Part shown: positions 19,747 to 29,135 of the stretch, piece by piece | How the letters are laid out: each line of letters opens with the position of its first letter | How positions within the stretch are numbered: the stretch's first letter is position 1 | Assembly: GCF_039566955.1 (NCBI RefSeq) | Contig: NZ_CP154796.1 | Span: 434,001 to 498,000, forward strand | From: Micromonospora sp. DSM 45708 | GTDB lineage: Bacteria > Actinomycetota > Actinomycetes > Mycobacteriales > Micromonosporaceae | Direction: 5' to 3' | Length of the DNA: 64,000 nucleotides | Notes under the pieces: generated by a model | Database searches by the model: none | What the model was told of the DNA's origin: nothing | The model's input: the letters and a program-made list of their open reading frames with translations, nothing else | Position numbers and translations under genes: made by a program

Positions 19747-20703
19747 TCACCGCAACTTCGGGTCGAAGGCGTCGCGGACCGCGTCGCCGAGCATGATGAA
19801 CGCGAGCACGGTCAGCGCGAGGAAGACCGACGGCACGATCAGCGGCGTGGCCGACTCGCGCATGTGCACCCGGCCGGCGTCGATGTCGATGCCCCAGGAG
19901 ATGGTCGGCGCCTTCAGCCCGATGCCGAGGAAACTCAGCGTCGCCTCGGCCGCGATGAACGACCCGAGCGCGATGGTGAGCACCACGATGGCCGGCGCGA
20001 GCGCGTTCGGCAGGATGTGCCGCCACATGATCCGGCCGTCGCCGGCGCCCAGCATCCGGGCCGCGGCCACGTAGTCCTGCTCGCGGGCGGTGATCACCGA
20101 GGAGCGCACCACGCGGGCCGCCGTGGTCCAGCCGAGCAGCGCCAGCACCAGGATGACGGCGAGCAGGCGTACCGTCTCGCCGCTGGTGCTCACGCGCTTG
20201 AGCAGCACGATCGCGGCCAGCAGCAGCGGGATGCCGAGCACGATGTCGATCACCCGGGAGAGCACCGCGTCGACCCAACCGCCGAAGAAGCCGGCGAGCA
20301 TGCCGACGACCAGCGCGATCACCCCGGTGATCAACGCCGAGAACGCGCCGACCAGCAGTGAGGCCCGTGCGCCGTAGACCGCTCGGGCGAACGTGTCGCA
20401 GCCCTGGAAGTCGTACCCGAAGATGGCCCCGCCGGACGGTCCGGCGTGCTGCCGGGAGAGCACGCAGTCGCGCGGGTCGTTGGCGGTGAACAGGCCGGGG
20501 GCGACGGCCATCGCGGCGACCAGCACGACCAGCAGCAGGCTGAGCCAGAAGATCGGGTTGCGGCGCAGGTCCCGCCAGGCGTCGCCGGCCAGGCTGCGGG
20601 ATCTGCCGGGCCGGCCGGCCCGGTCCGGGGTGCCGGGCTCGCCGGAGACGCCGCGCCGCGCCGACTGGTCCTCCGTCGCCGCCACCGTCTCGAAGTCACT
20701 CAT
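19747..20703 (-). CDS. Peptide ABC transporter permease, DppC type (second system)
   Basis: 318 aa, about six membrane segments. The N-terminal motif WRDLRRNPIFWLSLLL and the docking loop QDYVAAARMLGAG are typical; the protein ends DAVRDAFDPKLR. A periplasmic region holds CVLSRQHAGPSGGAIFGYDFQGCDTFARA with two Cys, as in many DppC proteins from actinobacteria. It overlaps the upstream permease gene by 8 bp. Confidence 0.95.
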   Translation of the reverse strand: MSDFETVAATEDQSARRGVSGEPGTPDRAGRPGRSRSLAGDAWRDLRRNPIFWLSLLLVVLVAAMAVAPGLFTANDPRDCVLSRQHAGPSGGAIFGYDFQGCDTFARAVYGARASLLVGAFSALITGVIALVVGMLAGFFGGWVDAVLSRVIDIVLGIPLLLAAIVLLKRVSTSGETVRLLAVILVLALLGWTTAARVVRSSVITAREQDYVAAARMLGAGDGRIMWRHILPNALAPAIVVLTIALGSFIAAEATLSFLGIGLKAPTISWGIDIDAGRVHMRESATPLIVPSVFLALTVLAFIMLGDAVRDAFDPKLR

Positions 20704-21634
20704 ATCTGATCCTCGGGTCGAGTACGGCGTAGAGCACGTCCACCACCAGGTTGGACAGCAGGTAGACCACGACGAGCACGCTGACGATGCCCACCACCAG
20801 CGGGCCGTCCTCGGTGCGGATGCCGCGGAACAGGTTGAAGCCGACGCCGGGGATGTTGAACACGCCTTCGGTGATGATCGCGCCGCTCATCAGGTTGCCC
20901 AGCTCGACGCCGAGGAACGTGACCACCGGGATGAGCGAGTTGCGCAGCACGTGCACGCCGACGATCCGGCGGCGTACCAGGCCCTTCGACCGGGCGGTGC
21001 GCACGTAGTCGGCGCGGAGGTTCTCCGACACCGACGTGCGGGTCAGCCGCAGCGCGGTGGCCAGCGAGAGTGAGCCGAGCACGATGCCGGGCAGCAGCAG
21101 CGCCCAGAAGGAGGGCTGGGCGCCGGCGGTGGGCGGGAAGATCGGCCAGCGTACGCCGAGGAAGTACTGTGCCAGCGGGGCCAGCACGATGGTGGGGATG
21201 CCGAGCACCAGCAGCGTGAGCACGAGCGTGGCGTGGTCGAAGACGCCGGCCCGCCGGATCCCGGCGATCACTCCGGCGGTGACGCCGACGAGGATGGTCA
21301 CGGCCATCGCGATCAGCGCGAGTTTCACGGTGACCGGCCAGGCGGCGGCGAGGATGTCGCCGATCTGCCGGCCGGTGAGCGACTGGCCGAGGTCACCGCG
21401 GAGCAGGCCGCCCAGGTAGTTGGCGTAGCGGTAGAAGAAGCCGCCGACCCCTGTCGCGTCCAGGTGGTACTTCTCGGTCAGGTAGGCGCGCTGGGCGGCG
21501 GTGACCGGTCGTTCCCCGGCGAGCGCCTGGATCGGGTCGCCCTGCCCGGCGAACATCAACGCGTAGACGATCAGCGTGGTCCCGAAGAACGCGAGGACCA
21601 TCTGGAGCAGTCGCCGCAGGATGAACCGGAGCAT
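20696..21634 (-). CDS. Peptide ABC transporter permease, DppB type (second system)
   Basis: 312 aa, about six membrane segments. It starts MLRFILRRLLQMVLAFFGTT, the usual DppB N-terminus, has the docking loop RADYVRTARSKGLV, then LMSGAIITEGVFNIPGVGF and the C-terminus LYAVLDPRIRYE. It is separated from the substrate-binding protein gene by a strong hairpin at 21675-21715. Confidence 0.95.
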   Translation of the reverse strand: MLRFILRRLLQMVLAFFGTTLIVYALMFAGQGDPIQALAGERPVTAAQRAYLTEKYHLDATGVGGFFYRYANYLGGLLRGDLGQSLTGRQIGDILAAAWPVTVKLALIAMAVTILVGVTAGVIAGIRRAGVFDHATLVLTLLVLGIPTIVLAPLAQYFLGVRWPIFPPTAGAQPSFWALLLPGIVLGSLSLATALRLTRTSVSENLRADYVRTARSKGLVRRRIVGVHVLRNSLIPVVTFLGVELGNLMSGAIITEGVFNIPGVGFNLFRGIRTEDGPLVVGIVSVLVVVYLLSNLVVDVLYAVLDPRIRYE

Positions 21635-21674
21635 GCTGGCAAGTCTGCCGAAAGCGGTTCAAAAGCGTGCCAAT

Positions 21675-21715
21675 GCCAGGGCCGGGCCACCCGGTGGGGG
21701 TGGCCCGGCCCTGGC
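21675..21715 (-). terminator. Hairpin between binding-protein and permease genes
   Basis: Perfect 18-bp GC-rich stem with a 5-nt loop, just after the stop codon of the binding-protein gene. A partial terminator or message-stabilising stem here would give more binding protein than membrane subunits, a common arrangement in ABC importer operons. Confidence 0.65.
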
Positions 21716-21725
21716 CGGGGGTGGG

Positions 21726-23324
21726 TCAGGCGCGTTCGATCTTCAGCAGATCCACCCGGTCGAAGAGGTCCACGTGGACGTTCTTGACCTTGGTCGAGTG
21801 GCCGAAGTTGTTCTGCCCGTACCGCAGCGGGATCACCGGCAGGTCCTCCGCGAGCAGGTCCTCCGCCGCCTGGTACTTCTTGACCGCCTCGTCCGCGGAC
21901 GCCGCGCGGGCGCCCTCGGCGAGCAGCTTGTCGAACTCCGGGTTGGAGTAGCCGTAGTAGTTCGACGAGCCATTGGTGCTGTACAGCGGGCCCAGGTAGT
22001 TCTCCATGGACGGGTAGTCCATCACCCAGCCCATCCGGAACAGGCCCACCGACTGCTTCTGCTTGAGCTTGGTCAGCAGGTCGGCGAACTTCGGCTCGGC
22101 GGTGCCCACGCACTCCACGCCCAGGTTGGCCTTGAGCTGGTTGCAGGTGGCGTCGATCCAGTCCTTGTGGCCGCCGTCGCCGTTGTAGGACAGCTCGATC
22201 TTCTTCGGGCCGCCCGCGGCCTCGTACATCGCCTTGGCCTTGACCGGGTCGAACGCGCCGGCGGCGCCGATGGTGTTCTCCCGGTAGCCCGCGACCACCG
22301 GCGAGACGAACGAGCGGGCCGGCTGCTGCGAGTCCTTGAAGATCGACTTGGTGATCTCGTCCCGGTCGATCGCCATCGAGATGGCCTTGCGCACCTCGGG
22401 CTTGCTGTACTCCTTCTGGAACGTCGGGAACGCCAGCACCTGGAGCGACGACGCCGGGCTCTGCTGGAACCGGTCGCCGAGGTCGGTGGCGGCGGTCGAC
22501 AGGTTCTCGGTCGGGATCGTCTTGATCACGTCGAGGTTGTCCGCCAGCACGTCCGCGTACGCGGCGGTCGGCTGCTGGTAGATCCGGAACTCGACGCCGC
22601 CGACCTTGGGCTGCTGGCCCGGGAACGCGTCGTACTTCTCCACCTCGACCTTGGCGTCGTGCTGCCAGCTGCCCTTCATCCTGAACGGGCCCTGGCCGAT
22701 CGGCGCCTGCTCGTACCCCTCGGCCAGCACGCCCGGCGCGGAGAAGGCCGCCTTGGGCAGCGGGTAGAACGCGGTGTAGCCGAGCATCGTCCGGAAGTCC
22801 ACGTACGGCTCGGTGAGCGTCACGGTGAACGTCAGGTCGTCGACCTTCTTCAGGCCGTTGAGCGTCTCCGCCTTCGGCTTCTCGCCCTGGAGGTCCTCGT
22901 AGCCGGCGATCTTCTCGAAGAAGTAGCTGGAGTTCTGGCCGTTCGGGGCGTACGCGCCGTAGTTCCAGGCGTCGAGGTAGTTGTCGGCGGTGACCTTCTC
23001 GCCGTTGTGGAACGTGAAGCCGGGCTTCAGCTTGATCGTCCAGACCTTGTTGTCCGACGACGTCACCGACTCGGCCGCCACCTCGTGCGGCTTGTTCGCC
23101 TCGTCGTAGTCGACGAGCGGGCTGAACAGTGCCGACAGCACCTGCGAGCCACTCGTCTCGTTGGTGTTGGTCGGCACCAGGTGCTGCGGCTCGGCGATCT
23201 CGATCCGCACGGCCGCGTCGGGGTCGCTTGCGCCGCCGCCTCCGCCGCCGGAGCCGCAGGCCGTCAGGCCCAGGGTCACCGCGAGCGGCAGAGCGGCCCA
23301 GGCCGCGAGCCTACGAACACGCAT
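21726..23324 (-). CDS. Peptide ABC transporter substrate-binding lipoprotein (SBP family 5)
   Basis: 532 aa exported lipoprotein that delivers peptides to the DppBC-type permeases. The signal peptide ends in the lipobox LTAC with acylated Cys23, followed by a Gly-rich linker. Family 5 features include EPQHLVPTNTNETSGSQVLS near the start and the segment KPGFTFHNGEKVTADNYLDA. The C-terminal domain contains MGWVMDYPSMENYLGPLY and ends HVDLFDRVDLLKIERA. First gene of the second importer operon, with its own predicted promoter. Confidence 0.95.
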   Translation of the reverse strand: MRVRRLAAWAALPLAVTLGLTACGSGGGGGGASDPDAAVRIEIAEPQHLVPTNTNETSGSQVLSALFSPLVDYDEANKPHEVAAESVTSSDNKVWTIKLKPGFTFHNGEKVTADNYLDAWNYGAYAPNGQNSSYFFEKIAGYEDLQGEKPKAETLNGLKKVDDLTFTVTLTEPYVDFRTMLGYTAFYPLPKAAFSAPGVLAEGYEQAPIGQGPFRMKGSWQHDAKVEVEKYDAFPGQQPKVGGVEFRIYQQPTAAYADVLADNLDVIKTIPTENLSTAATDLGDRFQQSPASSLQVLAFPTFQKEYSKPEVRKAISMAIDRDEITKSIFKDSQQPARSFVSPVVAGYRENTIGAAGAFDPVKAKAMYEAAGGPKKIELSYNGDGGHKDWIDATCNQLKANLGVECVGTAEPKFADLLTKLKQKQSVGLFRMGWVMDYPSMENYLGPLYSTNGSSNYYGYSNPEFDKLLAEGARAASADEAVKKYQAAEDLLAEDLPVIPLRYGQNNFGHSTKVKNVHVDLFDRVDLLKIERA

Positions 23325-23392
23325 GGAGTCTCCTCATCTCCTCACGCTGCGCGGTCGGCCCGACGCTGGGTGACGCTGCGCAACGAGCCGTA

Positions 23393-23422
23393 ACGGTAGG
23401 TCGCGCTGCGGCGGATCGACAA
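23393..23422 (-). promoter_or_regulatory. Candidate promoter of the second peptide importer operon
   Basis: On the minus strand TTGTCG, 18-bp spacer, TACCGT, about 70 bp before the binding-protein start. A GAGGAG ribosome-binding site lies 7 nt before the ATG. Assigned by consensus only. Confidence 0.4.
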
Positions 23423-23570
23423 CGGATGCGTTGCGAGCTGGTAACAGAACGTGTCGACACGTCCCGTTTGGCGCAACGGCTGATCACTCTCAGTGATGGA
23501 AACCACGTTGCGGAGCGTGATCACCGGCCGTCGTCGTCCGGCTCGGCGGGGAACGTGAGACGATCACGGC

Positions 23571-24434
23571 GTGACGGCGACGATCCTGGACGGCAAGGCC
23601 ACCGCGGCGGAGATCAAGGACGAGCTGCGAGCGCGGGTGAAGGCGCTGGCGGAGCGCGGCATCACCCCCGGGCTCGGCACGGTCCTGGTCGGGGAGGACC
23701 CCGGCTCCCAGGCGTACGTCAACGGCAAGCACCGCGACTGCGCCGAGGTCGGCATCGCCTCACTGCGCGTCACGCTGCCCGCCGACGCCACCCAGGAGCA
23801 GCTCGACGCGGCGCTGGCCGAGCTGAACGCGGACCCGGCCTGCCACGGCTACATCGTCCAGCTCCCGCTCCCCGCCCACCTGGACACCCAGCGGGCGCTG
23901 GAGTCGATCGACCCGGACAAGGACGCCGACGGCCTGCACCCGGTCAACCTGGGCCGGCTCGTGCTCGGCTACGACGCCCCGCTGCCCTGCACCCCGCGCG
24001 GCATCGTCGAGCTGCTGCGCCGGCACGACGTGCCGCTGCGCGGCGCGAACGTCGCCGTGGTCGGTCGCGGCAACACGGTCGGCCGCCCGCTCGGCCTGCT
24101 GCTCACCCGGCGCAGCGAGAACGCCACCGTCACGCTCTGCCACACCGGCACCCTGGACCTCGCCGGGCACACCCGTGCCGCCGACATCGTCATCGTCGCC
24201 GCCGGCGTGCCGGGGCTGCTCACCGCCGACATGATCACCGCCGGCGCGACAGTGGTGGACGTCGGCATCACCCGGGTGATCGGCGACGACGGCAAGGGGC
24301 GCTACACCGGCGACATCGACCCCGAGGTGGCCGAGGTGGCCGGCAAGATGGTGCCGATGCCTGGCGGGGTCGGCCCGATGACCCGGGCCATGCTGCTCAC
24401 CAACGTGGTCGAACGCGCCGAGCGGGACGGCTGA
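23571..24434 (+). CDS. folD: Methylenetetrahydrofolate dehydrogenase/cyclohydrolase
   Basis: Makes 10-formyl-THF from methylene-THF, supplying purN and purH. 287 aa, GTG start. Seen: substrate-site [14 protein letters not shown] with the catalytic Lys (Y-x3-K), [25 protein letters not shown], the nucleotide loop [14 protein letters not shown] and [14 protein letters not shown]. Transcribed divergently from the peptide importer. Confidence 0.96.
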   Translation: MTATILDGKATAAEIKDELRARVKALAERGITPGLGTVLVGEDPGSQAYVNGKHRDCAEVGIASLRVTLPADATQEQLDAALAELNADPACHGYIVQLPLPAHLDTQRALESIDPDKDADGLHPVNLGRLVLGYDAPLPCTPRGIVELLRRHDVPLRGANVAVVGRGNTVGRPLGLLLTRRSENATVTLCHTGTLDLAGHTRAADIVIVAAGVPGLLTADMITAGATVVDVGITRVIGDDGKGRYTGDIDPEVAEVAGKMVPMPGGVGPMTRAMLLTNVVERAERDG

Positions 24435-24533
24435 CCACCCAGACAGGTCATAACCGTCCGCCCCTCGCCCGATCGGTGCCAGGATGGCTGATACGGTCCG
24501 GAAAACCGACTGGTATCAGGGAGTGGGACGACC

Positions 24534-25484
24534 ATGGGTAAGAAGGTCACTGTCGTCGGGGCCGGCTTCTACGGCTCCACCACCGCACAGCGCCTGGCCG
24601 AGTACGACATCTTCGAGACCGTCGTGATCACCGACATCGTGGAGGGCAAGCCGGCGGGCCTCGCTCTCGACCTCAACCAGTCGCGGGCGGTCGAGGGCTT
24701 CGAAACCACCGTCGTCGGCGTCACCACCGGCCCGAACGGCGAGGGCTACGAGGCCATCGAGGGCTCGGACGTCGTCGTCATCACGGCCGGCCTGCCGCGC
24801 AAGCCGGGCATGAGCCGGATGGACCTGCTGGAGACGAACGCCAAGATCGTCCGTCAGGTCGCGGAGAACGTCGCCAAGTACGCCCCGAACGCCGTCGTCA
24901 TCGTGGTGTCGAACCCGCTCGACGAGATGACCGCGTTGGCCCAGATCGCCACGCAGTTCCCCAAGAACCGGGTGCTCGGCCAGGCCGGCATGCTCGACAC
25001 CGCGCGGTTCACCAACTTCGTCGCCGAGGCGCTGAGCGTACCGGTGAAGTCGGTCCGGACGCTGACGCTCGGCTCGCACGGCGACACCATGGTCCCGGTG
25101 CCGTCGAAGAGCACCGTGAACGGCAGGCCGCTGCGCGACGTCATGCCGGCCGAGCAGATCGAGGAGCTGGTCGTCAAGACCCGCAACGGCGGCGCCGAGG
25201 TGGTCGCGCTGCTCAAGACCGGCTCCGCGTACTACGCGCCGTCCGCCGCCGCGGCCCGGATGGCCAAGGCCGTGGCCGAGGACTCCGGCGACGTCATGCC
25301 GGTCTGCGCCTGGGTCGACGGTGAGTACGGCATCTCCGGCGTCTACCTGGGCGTCGAGGCCGAGATCGGCGCGGAGGGCGTGAAACGGGTCGTCGAGACC
25401 GAGCTGGACGCCGACGAGCTGGCCGCCCTGAAGGAGGCCGCCGAGGCCGTCCGCGCCAAGCAGAGCGACATCTCCTCCCTGTGA
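24534..25484 (+). CDS. mdh: Malate dehydrogenase (LDH-like type)
   Basis: NAD-dependent malate/oxaloacetate conversion in the TCA cycle, 316 aa. The N-terminal Rossmann motif is GAGFYGSTTAQRL; the substrate loop GLPRKPGMSRMDLL has the Arg expected for malate rather than lactate; the catalytic His is in TLGSHGDTMVP. The C-terminus carries the usual long helix. The longer LDH-like type (rather than the mitochondrial type) is what the motifs suggest. Part of a local TCA group with icd and sucCD. Confidence 0.95.
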   Translation: MGKKVTVVGAGFYGSTTAQRLAEYDIFETVVITDIVEGKPAGLALDLNQSRAVEGFETTVVGVTTGPNGEGYEAIEGSDVVVITAGLPRKPGMSRMDLLETNAKIVRQVAENVAKYAPNAVVIVVSNPLDEMTALAQIATQFPKNRVLGQAGMLDTARFTNFVAEALSVPVKSVRTLTLGSHGDTMVPVPSKSTVNGRPLRDVMPAEQIEELVVKTRNGGAEVVALLKTGSAYYAPSAAAARMAKAVAEDSGDVMPVCAWVDGEYGISGVYLGVEAEIGAEGVKRVVETELDADELAALKEAAEAVRAKQSDISSL

Positions 25485-25567
25485 CCTGAGCACCACCCGC
25501 GCGAGGGCGGCCGGCGTTCCGCCGGCCGCCCCCGCGCGTCCCACCACCCACCCACCACCCCACGCGC

Positions 25568-25627
25568 GCAGATTCACGGAAAGAGTGGCCATTCTCCCCG
25601 GGAGAGCCACTCTTTCCGTGAATCTGC
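25568..25627. repeat. 22-bp perfect inverted repeat (hairpin)
   Basis: Arms at 25568-25589 and 25606-25627 are exactly complementary over 22 bp (left arm begins GCAGATTCACGG); the 16-nt spacer can itself pair as CTCC/GGAG. It lies between convergent mdh and an MBL-fold gene. A bidirectional terminator is plausible, but the arms are less GC-rich and longer than the other terminators here. Confidence 0.8.
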
Positions 25628-25650
25628 GGGCGGTGGGGTGGTGGGTGGGG

Positions 25651-26433
25651 TCAGGGGTGGGGGGTGAAGGGGGAGCCCAGGTGGGGGGTGGCCAGGAGGA
25701 GCGGGGAGAGGGACGACAGGACGCGCTCGCGGGTTCGGCCGGCCCCGGCCCGGTCCTCCTCGTGAACGTAGAAGAGTGCCGGGTCGACCAACTGGATCGT
25801 GTGCACCAGCAGGTCGCCGGTGACCAGGAGGCGGTCGTCGCCGGACTCCACCAGCACGGACTGGTGCCCGGGGGTGTGGCCGGGCGTGCTCAGCACGCGT
25901 ACGCCGGGGGTCAGGTCGGTGTCGCCGTCGAGCACCCGCAGCCGGCCGTCGGCGCGCAACGGCCCGAGCAGCCGGGCCGGCAGTTGCGGGTGGAACAGCT
26001 CCAGCGCGTCCAGCTCGGCGCGCTGCACCAGGTGGTCCGCGTTCGGGAACAGCGGCCCGGCCCAACCCACGTGGTCGCTGTGCAGGTGGGTGAGGACGAC
26101 CGTGCGGACGTCCGCCGGGTCGATGCCGGCGGCGGCCAGCTCGGCCGGCAGCCGGCCGGGCACCGGCGCCCAGCTCGCGGCCGGCGCGTCCGCCGGGCCG
26201 ATGCCGGCGTCGACCAGGGTGACCGGCCCGTCACCGGTACGCAGCGCGAACGCGCGGAACGGCAGCCACCAGCCGCCGTCCGGCCCGATCGCGTCCGGGT
26301 CCCGCCGGTCCGCCTCGCGCCAGTTCGCTTCGGTGGCGTCGGGGAACGCCTCCTCGCGCGGCATGAAGAAGGGGCCCCCTCCGTCGAGCAGCGAGGTGAT
26401 CGTGATGGACCCGAGCGTGTGCGTCAGCGGCAT
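25651..26433 (-). CDS. MBL-fold metallohydrolase
   Basis: 260 aa member of the metallo-beta-lactamase fold superfamily. The metal site is clear: THLHSDHVG (HxHxDH) near residues 115-123, STPGHTPGHQSVLV with the third His, and VTGDLLVH with the bridging Asp. The layout resembles the lactonase/AttM-type group (start LGSITITSLLDGGG), but the substrate cannot be read from sequence. Single gene convergent with mdh and divergent from icd. Confidence 0.88.
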   Translation of the reverse strand: MPLTHTLGSITITSLLDGGGPFFMPREEAFPDATEANWREADRRDPDAIGPDGGWWLPFRAFALRTGDGPVTLVDAGIGPADAPAASWAPVPGRLPAELAAAGIDPADVRTVVLTHLHSDHVGWAGPLFPNADHLVQRAELDALELFHPQLPARLLGPLRADGRLRVLDGDTDLTPGVRVLSTPGHTPGHQSVLVESGDDRLLVTGDLLVHTIQLVDPALFYVHEEDRAGAGRTRERVLSSLSPLLLATPHLGSPFTPHP

Positions 26434-26533
26434 GCGGGAAGGATGTCACCGCGAGGCCGGCTGGGTCACCTCCGACGGTTTCCAGTACGCTCGTACTGCT
26501 TGAGCACGTGTCCCCCGAGAGGAGCGCCGGCCG

Positions 26534-27751
26534 ATGGCGAAGATCAAGGTAAACAACCCGGTCGTGGAGATCGACGGCGACGAGATGACCCGGATCATCT
26601 GGAAGCAGATCCGGGAGCAGCTGATCCTGCCGTACCTCGATGTCGACCTGCACTACTACGACCTGTCGATCCAGTACCGCGACGAGACCGACGACCAGGT
26701 CACCGTCGACGCCGCCAACGCCATCAAGGAGCACGGCGTCGGCGTCAAGTGCGCCACCATCACCCCGGACGAGGCCCGGGTGGAGGAGTTCGGCCTGAAG
26801 AAGATGTGGCGGTCGCCGAACGGCACCATCCGCAACATCCTCGGCGGCGTGGTCTTCCGCGAGCCGATCATCATGTCGAACGTGCCGCGGCTCGTCCCGG
26901 GCTGGACCAAGCCGATCATCATCGGCCGGCACGCGCACGGCGACCAGTACAAGGCCACCGACTTCGTCGTCCCCGGCCCCGGCAAGGTCACCATCACGTA
27001 CGCCCCGGCCGACGGCGGCGCGCCGATGGAGATGGAGGTCGCCAACTTCCCCGGCGGCGGCATCGCCATGGGCATGTACAACTTCGACGAGTCGATCCGG
27101 GACTTCGCCCGTGCCTCGTTCCGGTACGGCCTGGACCGCAACTACCCGGTCTACATGTCGACCAAGAACACCATCCTCAAGGCGTACGACGGCCGGTTCA
27201 AGGACATCTTCGCCGAGGTGTTCGAGGCCGAGTTCAAGGCCGAGTTCGACGCCGCCGGCCTGACCTACGAGCACCGGCTGATCGACGACATGGTCGCCGC
27301 CGCGCTCAAGTGGGAGGGCGGGTACGTCTGGGCCTGCAAGAACTACGACGGTGACGTGCAGTCCGACACCGTGGCGCAGGGCTTCGGCTCGCTCGGCCTG
27401 ATGACCTCGGTGCTGCTCTCCCCGGACGGCCGCACCGTCGAGGCCGAGGCCGCCCACGGCACGGTCACCCGGCACTACCGGCAGTACCAGAAGGGCGAGA
27501 AGACCTCGACCAACCCGATCGCCTCGATCTACGCCTGGACCCGGGGCCTGGCCCACCGGGGCAAGCTGGACGGCACCCCGGCGGTCACCGAGTTCGCCAA
27601 CACGCTGGAGCAGGTCATCGTGGAGACCGTCGAGGGCGGCCAGATGACCAAGGACCTCGCGCTGCTCATCTCGCGGGACGCCCCGTGGCTGACCACCGAC
27701 GAGTTCATGAACGCGCTCGACGAGAACCTGGCCCGCAAGCTCGCGGCCTGA
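26534..27751 (+). CDS. icd: NADP-dependent isocitrate dehydrogenase (homodimeric, eukaryotic-like type)
   Basis: Oxidative decarboxylation of isocitrate to 2-oxoglutarate with NADPH formation. 405 aa, the size of the eukaryotic-like type. It starts [19 protein letters not shown], contains the substrate motif [15 protein letters not shown], the metal-binding [18 protein letters not shown] and the NADP region [20 protein letters not shown]. Ends ARKLAA. Followed by a strong terminator. Confidence 0.97.
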   Translation: MAKIKVNNPVVEIDGDEMTRIIWKQIREQLILPYLDVDLHYYDLSIQYRDETDDQVTVDAANAIKEHGVGVKCATITPDEARVEEFGLKKMWRSPNGTIRNILGGVVFREPIIMSNVPRLVPGWTKPIIIGRHAHGDQYKATDFVVPGPGKVTITYAPADGGAPMEMEVANFPGGGIAMGMYNFDESIRDFARASFRYGLDRNYPVYMSTKNTILKAYDGRFKDIFAEVFEAEFKAEFDAAGLTYEHRLIDDMVAAALKWEGGYVWACKNYDGDVQSDTVAQGFGSLGLMTSVLLSPDGRTVEAEAAHGTVTRHYRQYQKGEKTSTNPIASIYAWTRGLAHRGKLDGTPAVTEFANTLEQVIVETVEGGQMTKDLALLISRDAPWLTTDEFMNALDENLARKLAA

Positions 27752-27766
27752 GCCTCCTCGCCGATC

Positions 27767-27806
27767 ACGACGGAGCCCGCCGGCGCGTACCGGCGGGCTC
27801 CGTCGT
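27767..27806 (+). terminator. Terminator of icd
   Basis: Perfect 17-bp stem with a 6-nt loop (left arm ACGACGGAGCCCGCCGG), 15 bp past the icd stop. It lies in the 310-bp gap 27752-28061, which also holds a short tandem repeat and a second palindrome but no gene. Confidence 0.75.
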
Positions 27807-27862
27807 GTCCGTGCGTCGTTGCCGTGCGGTGTCGTGTCCGTGCGTCGTCGTTGCCGTGCGGT
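27802..27862. repeat. Two-copy tandem direct repeat
   Basis: Unit one (29 bp, 27802-27830) and unit two (32 bp, 27831-27862) are identical except for a 3-bp CGT insertion in the second. Both start GTCGTGTCCGTGCGTCGT. A recent slippage duplication in non-coding DNA. Confidence 0.8.
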
Positions 27863-27950
27863 ACGCACGCGGTGGGGGCGTCACCCGGACCGGCCGGACT
27901 CGTTGCACCGGGTGGACGCGATGCCAGTCCCGTCCACCCGTCCCTTCCCA

Positions 27951-27977
27951 GCGGGGGCCCGGTCACCGGGCCCCCGC
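27951..27977. terminator. GC-rich palindrome upstream of the leftward galT end
   Basis: GCGGGGGCCCGGT, one base, then its exact complement. With a second stem (GCGCCC ... GGGCGC) immediately after it, this looks like the terminator of the leftward galT-deoR operon, about 85 bp beyond the galT stop. Confidence 0.5.
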
Positions 27978-28061
27978 GCCCTGTTCCGGGGCGCGGGCGC
28001 CCGGAGGGGTGCCGACCGGGGCGCCGACCTCTACCGGAGGCGTCGAGAAGGGCCCCGCCTT

Positions 28062-29135
28062 TCACTCGGCGCGCAGGAGTTCGGCGGCCCGCTCGGGGGC
28101 GATGTCGTTGATGAACACGCCCATGCCGGACTCCGAACCGGCGAGGTACTTCAGCTTGTCCTTCGCCCGGCGGACGGTGAAGAGCTGGAGGTGCAGGTGG
28201 CCCAGCTCCCGGTCGACGTGCACCGGCGCCTGGTGCCACGCCGCGATGTACGGCATCGGCATGTCGAACAGCCCGTCGAAGCGGCGCAGCAGGTCCAGGT
28301 AGAGCGGACCGAAGGCGTCCCGTTCGGCGTCGTCGAGCGCCGGGATGTCCGGCACCGGCCGGTGCGGGGCCACGTGCACCTCGAACGGCCAACGGGCCGC
28401 CGCCGGCACGTACGCGGTCCAGTGCTCGTTGCTCGTCACCACCCGGTCGCCGGCGGCCCGTTCGGCGGCCAGCACGTCGGCGTAGAGGTTGCCGCCGGTG
28501 CGCTCCGCGTGCCGCCGGGCGGCGGCCAGCAGGCTCCGGGTCCGCGGCGTGACGAACGGGTACGCGTAGATCTGCCCGTGCGGGTGGTGCAGCGTCACCC
28601 CGATCTCCACGCCCCGGTTCTCGAACGGGAAGACCTGCTCCACGCCGGGCAGCGCGCTCAGCGCGGTGGTGCGGTCGGCGAGCGCGTCCAGCACGGTCCG
28701 CACCCGACCGGGGGAGAGGCGGGCGAACGAGGCGTTGTGGTCGTCGGTGAAACAGACCACCTCGCACCGGCCGAGCCCCGGGCGGACCGGGGTGAACGGC
28801 GTGATCTCGGCCGGCTCCTCGGCGACCCGCTGGCTCAGCGACGGGAAGCGGTTCTCGAAGACCACCACGTCGTAGTCCGGCGCCGGGATCTCGCTGTGCC
28901 GGTCGCCGCGCGACGGGCACAGCGGGCACTGGTCGGCCGGGGGCAGGAACGTGCGGGTCTGCCGGTGCACCGCCACCGCCACCCACTCGTCGGTCAGCGG
29001 GTCGTACCGCAGTTGTGAGGCGGGCGGCGGCGGGGGCAGGTCCCGCCGGTCCGGTTGGTCCCGCACCGCGTCGTCCCGCTCGTCGAAGTAGATCAGCTCA
29101 CGGCCGTCGGCCAGCTCGATCTGCGTACGCTTCAC
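28062..29135 (-). CDS. galT: Galactose-1-phosphate uridylyltransferase
   Basis: Leloir-pathway enzyme transferring UMP from UDP-glucose to galactose-1-phosphate. 357 aa. The nucleotidylated active-site His is in HHPHGQIYAYPF; Zn ligands are in CPLCPSRGDRHSE; ELGHLHLQLFTVRRA is near the C-terminus. The GTG start overlaps the upstream regulator stop by 4 bp (GTGA), so galT and the DeoR-type gene form a two-gene operon. No galK or galE is adjacent. Confidence 0.93.
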   Translation of the reverse strand: MKRTQIELADGRELIYFDERDDAVRDQPDRRDLPPPPPASQLRYDPLTDEWVAVAVHRQTRTFLPPADQCPLCPSRGDRHSEIPAPDYDVVVFENRFPSLSQRVAEEPAEITPFTPVRPGLGRCEVVCFTDDHNASFARLSPGRVRTVLDALADRTTALSALPGVEQVFPFENRGVEIGVTLHHPHGQIYAYPFVTPRTRSLLAAARRHAERTGGNLYADVLAAERAAGDRVVTSNEHWTAYVPAAARWPFEVHVAPHRPVPDIPALDDAERDAFGPLYLDLLRRFDGLFDMPMPYIAAWHQAPVHVDRELGHLHLQLFTVRRAKDKLKYLAGSESGMGVFINDIAPERAAELLRAE

